Below, one piece after another: positions 1-8,043 of a DNA stretch of 13,270 nt. The DNA lies in the NCBI GenBank assembly GCA_963169595.1, contig CAUJFM010000143.1:1-13270 (forward strand). The letters run 5' to 3'. Every line of letters starts with the position of its first letter. Position 1 is the first letter of the stretch. The notes beneath the pieces are model-generated. The model did no database searches. It saw nothing but the letters and a program-made list of their open reading frames with translations, and was not told the DNA's origin. Position numbers and translations under genes: made by a program. Origin of the DNA: Bacteroidota bacterium. GTDB lineage: Bacteria; Bacteroidota; Bacteroidia; Flavobacteriales_F; PHOS-HE28.

Positions 1-3000
1 GTTGTCGATCACGCGCTGGTTGTCGCCTTGGGTGCGCAGGATGTAACCGCCACCGGCGATACCGTCACCACCCGCGTCAAGCACGCGCAGACGGTAGCAG
101 CCGTCGGGCAGGCAGGCGGTCTGGGTCACGATGCCTTGCACAGGGAATCCGCCGCCGGTGAGGGCCACCACGTTGGAGCCCTGGGCGATGATCTCCCAGC
201 TGGTCTGGCTGAAGTTGGCATCGGTCTCCACCTCCAGGGTGAGGCCGTTCTCCGTGCAGGCGGGGTTGGTGCTTCCGCAGGTGGTGGTCAGCGTGAAGCT
301 TCCCGTCGAACCGCCAAACCCGGTCACGTAGATGTAGTACGTGGTACCGTTGGTGCCGGTCCAGTTGACCGAGCTCTGCACACCGCAGAAGTCATCGTTG
401 CCCGTCACACAGGTGAAGGCACCGCAGCTGCCGGTGAAGACACCGATCTTGGTGTCATAGCTGCTGCCACAGAGGCTGGCGGTCATGGGGCCGTCCCAAC
501 CCTGAATGGTGTACCATACACCGGGGCCGCTCAGGTCCGTGCTGCAGAAGCCGGGGTTGCCCGTGTTGGTGCTGGCCACCGTGCTGCCCGTCACCACACT
601 GTTGCAGCCGATGCTGATCGCATCCGCGCACAGGTCGTTGGCGGGCGGCGGCGTGAGCGTGGTGAAGCTGATGGGGCCGAACCACGGGCTCAGTCCGTTC
701 GCATCACAGTCGGCGCGCACATAGGCCTGGTAGGTGGTGGTGCCGGTCAGGCCGCTGAGGTTGGTGGTGGCGGCCACCGTGTTCACCGTTGTGCCGGTGC
801 CCAGGGCGAAGCCGTTCAGGCCGTACTCAACCACCCAGGCGGTCTCCGCGCAGCCAATGTTCCAGTTCAGCGTGGCGTCGGTCACCGTTACACCGGTCGC
901 TGCCAGTCCGCTCGGTGCCGGGCAGGGCGGCGGCGGGGCGATGGTCACATCGTAGTCCTCCGTCTCACCCCATCCGTAATCGCCGCAGGGGGTGATGGTA
1001 TTGCCGGCCGTTCCGTACGCATCACGCACACGCATGCGCTTCACGCCCGGGGTCGGGTCGCAGGGCAGGCTCAGCGTAAAGGTGCCGGTGCCGCCGCTGG
1101 CAATGGAGGCCGTGGTGAAGCCCACGCGCTCGCTCGGGGTCTCGAAAACACCGTTCTCGTTGAAGTCGATCCACACGGCCACGTTCTGTCCACCGAACGA
1201 GCCCACCGTCACTTGGATGGGGTAGCTCGTGCCGGCCTGCAGGGTGCCGGTGTGGTTCGGCAGGGTGTTGAAGAAGGTGTACGCGGGGTTCACCGGATCG
1301 GTGCCGGTGTTGTTGCTCAGCGTCGTACCGGCAATCACCACGTTGCTGATCAGGTCACCGTCAGTCTTGCCGTAGGTGTAGGTCGGTATGCACAGGCAGG
1401 CGATCGGATCGTTGTTCAGGTCGATCTGGATCGGTGTGCTGTTGCCCGTGGTGGGGCCCGTGGTGCAGGTCACTGCACAGTAGTACCAGCTCTGCACCAA
1501 CTGGTTGGTGGTCAGCGTGGGGCTGCTGGTGCCCACCGGGGTCCAGGGACCGGCGTTCGACACCGTGCTCACATACCACTGGTAGCTGATGCCGATACCC
1601 GTGCTGGGGTCCGCCAGCGAGAGGGTGAAGTTGGCCTGCGGGCAGACCACGCTCTCCGTGCTGAGGGTGGCTCCCGGCGCAGGCGTGCCCGTGCACGGTG
1701 CGGTCAGGCTCCAAGCCAGGGTGAAGGTGCCTGCATTGGAGGCGTTGAAGTAGCCATCCTGCACCCAGTACACGCGCTGCGTGGTGCCCGTGGTGTTCGT
1801 CCAGTTGTTGATCTGGGTGTCCGAGTCGTCGTAGCAGGCGATGGTGGTGGTGCCGGGGCAGCTGCCACCGTAGCCCAGATAGTTCTCGCTGTCGTAGCCG
1901 TTCACCGTCTGGCCGATCTGCAACTGATAGCCGTTGGGCACATCGATGTAGAAGATGCGGTCGGGTGAGGTGTTCGACTGGCAGCTCCCCGGGTAGGTGG
2001 AGAGGTCGTCCGCCCAGCCCACCGTGGTGCTGCTGAAGGGGCTGGTCAGGAGGGCCAGGTTCTGGGCGCCGAGGCAGTTCTCGCTCAGCGGCGGGCAGGT
2101 GCCATCGTCCGTATAGGTGCCCAGGGTGCGGTTGCACAGCGGGTCGCTGGCATGCAGCAGACGCACCAGCACATCATCGCCCACCGTGAAGGGGCCGATG
2201 TTGGTGATGTCGAAGTCCACCAGGCCGGTGATCACCACCGGGGTGCCACCGTTCACCGTGTATTCGAGGTCGCAGACGCCACCGTCGCCGGTGAAGATCA
2301 CCTCCACATCCAGGGAGAAGGTGTAGCTGGGGCAGTCGGTGGTCACCGTCACGGCGCCCTCGGGATCAATGCAGCCGGGGGTGCATTCCACCTCGAACTG
2401 CCAGGGCGATGCGGCCGGGTCACCATCCGCGCAGCTGCCCGCACCGATGCTCTCGATCTCCACGAACATGGAGCTCACGCCCACGGAAGTGGTCACCGAG
2501 AAGCCGGTGAGGTCGGGGAAGTTGCTGCCGGCGATCAGGTTGCCGGTGTTGTCGGTCCCGTCGTAGAAGCGGATCACATCACCCGGGGCCATGGCACCGC
2601 TGATGAAGCTTACCGTAACGGTCTCTCCCGGGGTGTCGGTGGTGAAGGTCCAGGTCTTCGAGTCGTTGTTCTTGTAGCAGTAGTTCACCGAGGTGGTGGT
2701 GCCGCAGACGATCTCGATCGGGCAGTTGCTGCTGTAAGATCCGAGCGCCACGTTGCACTGGGCGTCAGAACCGTGCAGCAGGGTCAGCGCCACTTCGTCC
2801 AGGGCGCTGAAAGGACCCACCGTGGTGACGCCGGTGCCGAGACCGGTCACATCCACCGCAGGGCCGCCGTTCACGCTGTAACGCACGCCGGCCGTGGCAC
2901 CCGAGCCCAGGTCGCTGATGTTCACATCAATGCTGTACTGGCCATTGCCGCAGTCATCCACCGCCGTGGCCGTGGCCGCACCGGGGAAGCAGGGACAGAT

Positions 3001-6000
3001 GATCTGGAACTCGTGCGTCATGCCAAAGGTTCCTTCTGCATCGGCCAGGATCAGGTAGGTACCTGCCGTGGGCACGGTGAAGTTCACGTTGGTGAGGCCA
3101 CCGTAGATGTCATCGATGCAGGTCCAGCCCGTTGCATCGCAGGGGCCGGAAGCGCTCTTCCAGAAATAGTCCACGTAGCCGTTGCCGTTGGTCACCTGCA
3201 GGGTGTAGGTGCCGGCCACCGGGGCCACGAACTGGTACACTTTCTCGGGGCCAGCGGTGGTGTAACCGCAGCTGCCCGGGCTCCACACACCGGCCACCGG
3301 AGCGAACACGGCCGTCTCCAGCGTGTTGCAGGCCAGCACGGTCGCGGTGGCGCAGTTCGGAGGTTCGGCCAGGGTGGTGAACAGCTGGCCGCTGCTGTTG
3401 GGGCTGAAGTCACCCGCGCCGCAGTCCTGACGGACGAAATAGCGGTATTGCGTGGTGGGGCTCAGGCTGCCGATCAGCTGGGGGCTGGTGGCATTGAGGA
3501 TCACCGTGCCGCCCGGGCCGGGGTTGGCATCCGTGCCGGGGGTGGTGAAGGTGGCCGCAGGGCCATATTCCACAATGAAGGTGCCGCTGCCGCCATTGCT
3601 GGTCCAGTTGGCTTCGGCGCTGGTGGCCGTGATGGCGGTGGCCGCAGCCGAGGTTGGCGGGGGGCAGGTGGGCGCCGGAGAGCAGCTCACCACGGCGTTC
3701 CAGCCGTCATACTGCACCGATCCGTCCGAGGTGAAGGTCACCGTGAGGCAACCGCTCGGGTTCAGGGCCGTGATCACCGGCGTGGTGCCGGTCGGTACCG
3801 CGATGGCCGTGCCCGACACGGTGTTGGCATCATACACGTTCAGGTAATCGCAGCAGCTTTCCAGGTTCACCGAGAGGAAGGTCAGCGTCACCACATCGCC
3901 CACGTTGTCCGGGCAGATGGTGATGGTGCGGTTCTCGCTGGTGCCGTACTGGCCGGCCGCTCCACCGCTGTCGTAGAAGTTGTCACCGCAACCCGGGGGC
4001 GTGGTGATGTTCGTCAGCATGTTGATGCTGTGGATGCCGCCGCAATCCTGGCGAACGGCGATGCTGTAAGGCGTGCTGCCGCTCAGACCCGAAAGGGTGA
4101 AGGGCGAGGTGGCCGTGGTGCTGGCAATGGTGCCACCCGCTCCGGCGCTGGAGCCCGTGCCCGGGGTGAAGCCCGGTGCGCCATACTCCACAATATAGGT
4201 TCCCGTGCAGCCAGCGCAGGTCCAGGACACGTTCACCGTGCTGGCGTTCGTCGCGTTGGCGGTAAGGCCCATCACACTGGGACAGGCCGGGGGGGTGCAG
4301 CTGGAAGCGAAGGCATACACCTCTGAGGGGGCCGTGCCCGTACCCGCAGGCTTGGTGAACAGGGTGACACCGAAGGGATCGATCAGCTCAAAGCCCACTT
4401 CTCCGGGGAAGCTGCCGCCATTGTTCCAGTACAGGTTCAGCGCGCTGGCATCAGGCACGTTCACCAGCGCATCCTCCGGGCCGGTGCCTGAGGCGAGGCC
4501 CACCGTGGCGATGGGCGTGGTCCCCTGGCGCAGCTGCACGGTGGCACCGTTCCAGCCATCGCCATAGGAGTCGGTCATGCGTACCGTGTAGTTGCAGCAG
4601 GCCACTTCGCTCACCTGTACAGGGTTGCTCGCGGTGGTGTTGCCGGTGCAGGTCACGTTGCAACGGAAATAGTTGCTGCCGGCGATGGTGCTCGAATAGG
4701 ACCAGCTGGTCGCGCCGCTGATATCGGTCCATGGCTCAGCACCCGTGGGGGAGCTCTGCCACTGGTAGCTGATACCGCTGCCCAGGGTCACGTTCTGAAG
4801 GCTCAGGGCAAAGGCGGTGCCCGTGCATCCCGAGGTCACCGAGGCAATGGTGTTGCCGGGGGCGGGAGCGCCGGTGCACGGGAGCTGGGCTGCAATGGTG
4901 ATGCAGAAGTCCTCCGTGGTGCCGCTGCCGAAGCCGGTGTTGCAGCCGTCGCCCGCGCCGTTCGTGTTGCCCGATCCGCGGCTGCGCACGCGCATGCGGA
5001 TGGTGCCTTCGTAGGCCGTGGGCGGCACAGTGATGTTCACACTGCCCGTGGTGGCGTTGGTGTACACCTGGGACCATTCGTCCGCAGAGAAGGTGAGGTC
5101 GTTGTTCCAGTCGAACCAAACGGAAACGATGGAGTTGCTGGCATCATTGATACCCACCGTCAGCGGATAGGTCATGTTCTTCTCCAGGGTCGTGGTCGCG
5201 GTCTTCAGCACCACGTTCGTGGGGCAGCCGGTGGTGGTGCTGCTCAACGTGTTGATCGACACCGATCCAATGCACGAGTAGCTGCCGTAGCTGTTGGCCG
5301 CGCAGGTGGCGCCGCAGAAACAGACGTCGGTGTTGGTGACCACTTGCACCGGGGTGGACCCCACTGCGGCACCCCCATCACACGACACCAAGCACCGGTA
5401 GTACCAGGTCTGGCCAGCGCTTTGTGTGATCGATTGGTTGAGCTGGGTGCCCAGGTTCTCCGGGCTGGTGAAAGCCAGGTCAGCGGAACGCTGCCATTGG
5501 TAGGTCATACCAATTCCAGAGAGGTTGCTGCCATCGATGGTCAGGTCCACGTTCGTCCCTGGACAGGGCAGCGTGTTGCTGGCCACCGTGTTGCCGGGGA
5601 CGGGGGTGCCCGCACAGGCGGTGTTCGGCGCCATCACGAACTGCACCTGCGCACGCGTGGTGGTGCTGGAGTAGTTCGCCGCGGGCGGAGAGGCCGGGTC
5701 GGGGTTCGTGCCATCACTGTAGTACAGGATGCCACGGTTCGTTACCGCCGTGGAGGTGAACGAGAGCCAGTTCGCCGTGCAGGAATAGCCGGATACGTTC
5801 TCGTCAATGGCCACCAGCAGGTTGCTGCTGCCATCCCAGATGTACGGGGTGGTCAGGGTGAACTCCACCCAGGTGCCGGCCGTTGGCGTGAAGCCGCCGG
5901 AGTAGACCTGCGTCAGGGATCCCACAGGCACCCAGGAGCTCGTAGTGGCGAGCGCCGAAAGGGCCGTGTTCCCCAGGTAGATCGTCCAGTTGTTCCAGTT

Positions 6001-6288
6001 GGTGGTGGTGGTGCCACCAGAGACATAGTTGAACCGCAGCTTGGAAATGATCTGCGGACCGGAGGCACCTGCCGCGTTCAGTTCAGCGGCCGTGTAGATC
6101 TGTTGGCTGTAGTTGTATACATAACAGCTGTAGATCGGGAAGTAGGAGTTGGTGGTCGTTCCGGTACCGATCTGGTACGTGGTCTGCGCGGAAGCCACCA
6201 ACGCGAAGAGCAGAAGCAGGGAGCTGAGCAGGCTCCTGGCACTTCGACACGTTCGCCTCAACAAGCCGGAGCATGAGGATGGGGTCAT
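1..6288 (-). CDS. Giant modular secreted/cell-surface protein, C-terminus outside window
   Basis: One uninterrupted frame of 2096 codons runs from ATG at 6286-6288 to the window edge. An in-frame TAA six codons upstream makes this the first ATG. Residues 1-34 form a signal peptide (Arg-rich n-region, LLSSLLLLFALVASA, then Q). Approximate modules are: beta-rich N-domain 35-222; Ig-like 226-317 (YQWQ, WYYRC); GEVED 374-466; Ig-like 470-563; DSYGDGWNG module 566-655; FN3 668-755; CUB-like 767-869; FN3 873-970; PPC-like 976-1100; novel-looking module 1101-1190; CUB-like 1194-1305; second copy of that module 1307-1399; PPC-like 1405-1529; Ig-like 1533-1625; GEVED 1688-1783 (GETEDYDV); FN3 1788-1878; PPC-like 1885-2002; second GDG module from about 2006. 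Both GEVED modules carry Ca-loop-like acidic strings (D393/N395/D397; D1708/N1710/N1712). The many Cys suggest extracytoplasmic folding. No catalytic domain is visible. An adhesin or matrix role is inferred. A type IX C-terminal sorting domain is expected beyond the edge but unseen. Confidence 0.9.
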   Translation of the reverse strand, partial: MTPSSCSGLLRRTCRSARSLLSSLLLLFALVASAQTTYQIGTGTTTNSYFPIYSCYVYNYSQQIYTAAELNAAGASGPQIISKLRFNYVSGGTTTTNWNNWTIYLGNTALSALATTSSWVPVGSLTQVYSGGFTPTAGTWVEFTLTTPYIWDGSSNLLVAIDENVSGYSCTANWLSFTSTAVTNRGILYYSDGTNPDPASPPAANYSSTTTRAQVQFVMAPNTACAGTPVPGNTVASNTLPCPGTNVDLTIDGSNLSGIGMTYQWQRSADLAFTSPENLGTQLNQSITQSAGQTWYYRCLVSCDGGAAVGSTPVQVVTNTDVCFCGATCAANSYGSYSCIGSVSINTLSSTTTGCPTNVVLKTATTTLEKNMTYPLTVGINDASNSIVSVWFDWNNDLTFSADEWSQVYTNATTGSVNITVPPTAYEGTIRMRVRSRGSGNTNGAGDGCNTGFGSGTTEDFCITIAAQLPCTGAPAPGNTIASVTSGCTGTAFALSLQNVTLGSGISYQWQSSPTGAEPWTDISGATSWSYSSTIAGSNYFRCNVTCTGNTTASNPVQVSEVACCNYTVRMTDSYGDGWNGATVQLRQGTTPIATVGLASGTGPEDALVNVPDASALNLYWNNGGSFPGEVGFELIDPFGVTLFTKPAGTGTAPSEVYAFASSCTPPACPSVMGLTANATNASTVNVSWTCAGCTGTYIVEYGAPGFTPGTGSSAGAGGTIASTTATSPFTLSGLSGSTPYSIAVRQDCGGIHSINMLTNITTPPGCGDNFYDSGGAAGQYGTSENRTITICPDNVGDVVTLTFLSVNLESCCDYLNVYDANTVSGTAIAVPTGTTPVITALNPSGCLTVTFTSDGSVQYDGWNAVVSCSPAPTCPPPTSAAATAITATSAEANWTSNGGSGTFIVEYGPAATFTTPGTDANPGPGGTVILNATSPQLIGSLSPTTQYRYFVRQDCGAGDFSPNSSGQLFTTLAEPPNCATATVLACNTLETAVFAPVAGVWSPGSCGYTTAGPEKVYQFVAPVAGTYTLQVTNGNGYVDYFWKSASGPCDATGWTCIDDIYGGLTNVNFTVPTAGTYLILADAEGTFGMTHEFQIICPCFPGAATATAVDDCGNGQYSIDVNISDLGSGATAGVRYSVNGGPAVDVTGLGTGVTTVGPFSALDEVALTLLHGSDAQCNVALGSYSSNCPIEIVCGTTTSVNYCYKNNDSKTWTFTTDTPGETVTVSFISGAMAPGDVIRFYDGTDNTGNLIAGSNFPDLTGFSVTTSVGVSSMFVEIESIGAGSCADGDPAASPWQFEVECTPGCIDPEGAVTVTTDCPSYTFSLDVEVIFTGDGGVCDLEYTVNGGTPVVITGLVDFDITNIGPFTVGDDVLVRLLHASDPLCNRTLGTYTDDGTCPPLSENCLGAQNLALLTSPFSSTTVGWADDLSTYPGSCQSNTSPDRIFYIDVPNGYQLQIGQTVNGYDSENYLGYGGSCPGTTTIACYDDSDTQINNWTNTTGTTQRVYWVQDGYFNASNAGTFTLAWSLTAPCTGTPAPGATLSTESVVCPQANFTLSLADPSTGIGISYQWYVSTVSNAGPWTPVGTSSPTLTTNQLVQSWYYCAVTCTTGPTTGNSTPIQIDLNNDPIACLCIPTYTYGKTDGDLISNVVIAGTTLSNNTGTDPVNPAYTFFNTLPNHTGTLQAGTSYPIQVTVGSFGGQNVAVWIDFNENGVFETPSERVGFTTASIASGGTGTFTLSLPCDPTPGVKRMRVRDAYGTAGNTITPCGDYGWGETEDYDVTIAPPPPCPAPSGLAATGVTVTDATLNWNIGCAETAWVVEYGLNGFALGTGTTVNTVAATTNLSGLTGTTTYQAYVRADCDANGLSPWFGPISFTTLTPPPANDLCADAISIGCNSVVTGSTVASTNTGNPGFCSTDLSGPGVWYTIQGWDGPMTASLCGSSYDTKIGVFTGSCGAFTCVTGNDDFCGVQSSVNWTGTNGTTYYIYVTGFGGSTGSFTLTTTCGSTNPACTENGLTLEVETDANFSQTSWEIIAQGSNVVALTGGGFPVQGIVTQTACLPDGCYRLRVLDAGGDGIAGGGYILRTQGDNQRVIDN
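2092..2370 (-). repeat. Internal protein module, copy 2 (residues 1307-1399 of the giant protein)
   Basis: This is the second copy of the module at 2719-2988. It keeps the Tyr-x-VNGG strand, the TG turn, the GPF strand, the LLHASDPLCN block and the LGTY...CP end. Both copies start shortly after a Cys pair that closes the preceding module. The two copies flank a CUB-like module (residues 1194-1305), which suggests the unit was duplicated with its neighbour or by unequal exchange between related genes. Confidence 0.7.
2719..2988 (-). repeat. Internal protein module, copy 1 (residues 1101-1190 of the giant protein)
   Basis: This stretch encodes about 90 residues that match the second copy at 2092-2370. 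Shared pattern: a tyrosine followed by VNGG, then P-V-x-x-TG, then IGPF/VGPF, an acidic turn, a Leu-Leu-His-x-Ser-Asp string, Cys-Asn, Leu-Gly-x-Tyr and a closing Cys-Pro. Identity is at protein level only and the DNA has drifted, so this is an old duplication. Each copy is next to a CUB-like module. I cannot assign it to a named domain family from memory. Confidence 0.7.
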
Positions 6289-6294
6289 CGTTTC

Positions 6295-6309
6295 TGGTTT
6301 TGGTTAAGG
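6295..6309. repeat. 15-bp direct repeat, copy 1, next to the giant gene's start
   Basis: The 15-mer TGGTTTTGGTTAAGG (plus-strand reading) ends 7 bp from the giant gene's ATG and recurs exactly at 6474-6488. On the transcribed strand it reads CCTTAACCAAAACCA and occupies the place where a ribosome binding site would be. No Shine-Dalgarno sequence is present there. Confidence 0.75.
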
Positions 6310-6473
6310 GAAGGGTAAAAGACACGGTCTCTACAGGCTCCGCCGCATGCACGGCAACGCCTCTTGGGAGCAGGTTCAGCACCGCAGCAGCGGGCGGGTG
6401 GTAACGAGGAACGGTGTGGGCCGCTCAAGGTGCGGTCCGGGTCGGGGGAGGGGTAAGGTGTATTCCTGGTCGT

Positions 6474-6488
6474 TGGTTTTGGTTAAGG
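6474..6488. repeat. 15-bp direct repeat, copy 2, next to the putative promoter
   Basis: This is an exact second copy of the 15-mer at 6295-6309, offset by 179 bp and immediately downstream (minus-strand sense) of the putative -7 element. The two copies bracket the predicted leader of the giant gene. They may be remnants of a leader duplication or binding sites for a regulator. Confidence 0.75.
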
Positions 6489-6521
6489 CAATAGTACCGA
6501 TCCATTTCGAATGTGTGCAAG
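6489..6521 (-). promoter_or_regulatory. Possible Bacteroidota-type promoter for the giant gene
   Basis: On the minus strand, CTTG (6518-6521) is followed after 21 bases by TACTATTG (6489-6496). The second element differs by one base from the Bacteroidota -7 consensus TAnnTTTG, and the spacing fits TTG/TAnnTTTG promoters. It lies in the only AT-rich part of the interval, about 200 bp upstream of the giant gene's ATG, so a long leader would follow. This is a motif match only, weak in so short a pattern. Confidence 0.3.
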
Positions 6522-6718
6522 TGGATTAAACTTATCAACAAGGGGCAACCCGTTTACCCACATGCGTACCGCGCCGCTCAGGTCACCGCACCCGAAGGGA
6601 CGAAAGTTGCGCATGGGCAGCGCGCAGGCCTTGATACACGTGGTGTTCGTGCCGTGGTGCACCGGATCGCCCGGCGCGGCCATCCACGCCACAAGGCCCG
6701 CCCGCCCCCACCGATCGC

Positions 6719-7771
6719 CTAGGCTAGGCTTCCAAGGTCGATCACAAAGCGGTAACGCACATCCTGCTTGATCATCCGCTCCCAGGCCTCATTGATCTGG
6801 TCCATGCGGATCATCTCGATCTCCGGCTGCACGCCGTGTGCCGCGCAGAAGTCCAGCATCTCCTGGGTCTCGCGGATGCCGCCGATGGACGAGCCCGACA
6901 GGCTCCGCCGGTTGGCCACCACGCTGAAGGCGTTCACCAGCATGGGCTTTTCAGGCAGGCCCACCAGCACTAGCGAACCATCCAGCTTCAGCAGGCCCAG
7001 GTAGGCGTTCACATCATGCTCGGCGGAAACCGCATCGATGATCAGGTCCAGCGAACGCGCGCGCTGCTTCATGGCCTCGGGGTCCGTGGAGACCACCACC
7101 TCGTGCGCGCCCAGCTTCAGCGCATCGGCCACCTTGCGGGGCGAGGTGGTGAAGAGCACCACGTGCGCACCGAAGGCCCGCGCGAACTTCACGGCCATGT
7201 GCCCCAGGCCGCCCAGGCCCACCACGCCCACGCGCATGCCGGGCCCGGCCTTCCAGTGCCGCAGCGGCGAATAGGTGGTGATGCCCGCGCACAGCAGCGG
7301 GGCCGCAGCGGCCAGGTCCAGCTGGTCGGGAATGCGCACCACGAAGTCCTGGTCCACCACCACGTGGGTGGAGTAGCCGCCCAGGGTGTGGCCGCCCAGG
7401 TGCCGGTCCGCGCTGTTGTAGGTGTACACCGCCCCGCTCAGGCAGAACTGCTCCAACCCGGCCTCGCAGCTGCTGCACGTGCGGCACGAGTCCACCATGC
7501 AGCCCACGCCCACACGGTCGCCCACCGCATGCCGCGTTACGGCGCTACCCACGCGCTTCACCCGCCCCACGATCTCGTGGCCGGGCACACAGGGGTACTT
7601 GGCCGGTCCCCATTCGCTGCGGGCCGTGTGGACGTCCGAATGGCACACGCCGCAATACAGGATGTCGATCTCCACATCGGTGGGGCCGGGCTCGCGGCGC
7701 GCAATGGTGGCGGGCACCAATGGGGAGCTGGCACTGTGGGCGGCATAGGCTTTGGCGGCGGTGGTGTTCAT
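6719..7771 (-). CDS. Zinc-dependent NAD(P)H alcohol dehydrogenase, cinnamyl alcohol dehydrogenase/YahK type
   Basis: The 350-residue product has the full length of YahK-like medium-chain dehydrogenases, which reduce aldehydes to alcohols reversibly in the cytoplasm. Zinc ligands are intact. The catalytic site is C43 (in CGVCHSD), H65 with E66 (PGHE) and C161 (PLLCAG). The structural zinc is held by C96, C99, C102 and C110 with the usual C-x2-C-x2-C-x7-C spacing. The Rossmann motif GLGGLG lies at 185-190. The following strand ends TTSPRK, with no acidic residue where NAD-specific enzymes have one, so NADP(H) is the likely cofactor (inferred). ATG at 7771 starts the protein at MNTTAAKAYA, matching where the family begins. 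The frame extends to an ATG at 7879, but those 36 residues look non-coding. It diverges from the tetR operon, and the palindromic operator lies about 120 bp upstream. The physiological aldehyde is unknown. Confidence 0.95.
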   Translation of the reverse strand: MNTTAAKAYAAHSASSPLVPATIARREPGPTDVEIDILYCGVCHSDVHTARSEWGPAKYPCVPGHEIVGRVKRVGSAVTRHAVGDRVGVGCMVDSCRTCSSCEAGLEQFCLSGAVYTYNSADRHLGGHTLGGYSTHVVVDQDFVVRIPDQLDLAAAAPLLCAGITTYSPLRHWKAGPGMRVGVVGLGGLGHMAVKFARAFGAHVVLFTTSPRKVADALKLGAHEVVVSTDPEAMKQRARSLDLIIDAVSAEHDVNAYLGLLKLDGSLVLVGLPEKPMLVNAFSVVANRRSLSGSSIGGIRETQEMLDFCAAHGVQPEIEMIRMDQINEAWERMIKQDVRYRFVIDLGSLA

Positions 7772-7878
7772 GCTGCAAAGGAACGCACGTGGGCGTGTTG
7801 GGCTGTGCGGGATCACGCACGTCCGGGATCGCTGCGTCCGGTGTATGGAGGCGGGAATGCAGGTTATGATGGATGTCA

Positions 7879-7910
7879 TGTGGTCATCATGTTAGTGAAC
7901 ACTAACTTTG
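7879..7910 (+). promoter_or_regulatory. Promoter of the tetR-efflux operon
   Basis: TAACTTTG at 7903-7910 is an exact match to the Bacteroidota -7 consensus TAnnTTTG. Upstream, TGTG at 7879-7882 is one base from the -33 element TTTG, with a 20-base spacer. Transcription would start near 7915-7918, leaving a leader of about 125 nt before tetR. The -7 element overlaps the palindrome at 7891-7906. The -7 match is seen directly; activity is inferred. Confidence 0.65.
7891..7906. promoter_or_regulatory. Perfect inverted repeat, probable TetR-family operator
   Basis: GTTAGTG (7891-7897), a two-base AA spacer, then CACTAAC (7900-7906) form a perfect 7-2-7 palindrome. Its right arm shares TAAC with the -7 promoter element of the downstream operon. 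A dimeric repressor bound here would block RNA polymerase. The first gene of the operon encodes a TetR-family protein, so autoregulation is the simple reading. The site is also about 120 bp upstream of the divergent dehydrogenase start codon and could affect that gene too. Confidence 0.7.
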
Positions 7911-8043
7911 TCGGTGTTCCGCATGTCTGTTCGCCACCATGCCTCCGATCAACCTGCTGGCAGCCGAGCACCAGCTTTCGCAACACAGCTTGTAGGCACG
8001 CGGGCTGTGCCGCCCTCGGCCCCCAGTTCACGAACCGCTCGCC

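Larger units (their letters stand above)
6289..6718. other. Non-coding interval between the giant gene and the alcohol dehydrogenase gene
   Basis: About 430 bp lie between the giant gene's start codon and the stop codon of the upstream minus-strand dehydrogenase. Both genes read leftward, so this interval should hold the dehydrogenase 3' end and the giant gene's promoter and leader. The short open frames here on both strands have Arg/Pro/His-rich translations that look like noncoding GC-rich DNA. I see no T-tailed hairpin, tRNA or recognisable structured RNA. The AT-rich patch around 6484-6540 is the most promoter-like part. Confidence 0.6.

Noticed and set aside
28..1968. 646-codon open frame on the plus strand, opposite the giant gene
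   Set aside because: Its translation is Gly/Ala/Arg/His/Val-rich with no fold or motif. It is the mirror of a frame dominated by ACC, GGC and GTG codons, which leaves the opposite strand free of stops. The minus-strand frame encodes recognisable domains throughout.
2152..4326. 724-codon open frame on the plus strand, opposite the giant gene
   Set aside because: It shows the same codon-bias effect: low-complexity Ala/Gly/Arg/His translation, no domain, and a real modular protein on the other strand across the same interval.
6600..6718. Possible terminator after the dehydrogenase gene
   Set aside because: GC-rich short inverted repeats such as GGTGCACC are present, but none forms a strong stem followed by a T-run on the minus strand.
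6483..6771. Short open frames on both strands between the giant gene and the dehydrogenase
   Set aside because: Their translations are Arg/Pro/His-rich and conflict with each other. None has a start context, motif or signal peptide supporting a gene.
7772..7879. N-terminal extension of the alcohol dehydrogenase to an ATG at 7879
   Set aside because: The extra 36 residues do not resemble the family's N-terminus, would extend into the divergent regulatory region, and the family start matches MNTTAAKAYA at 7771.
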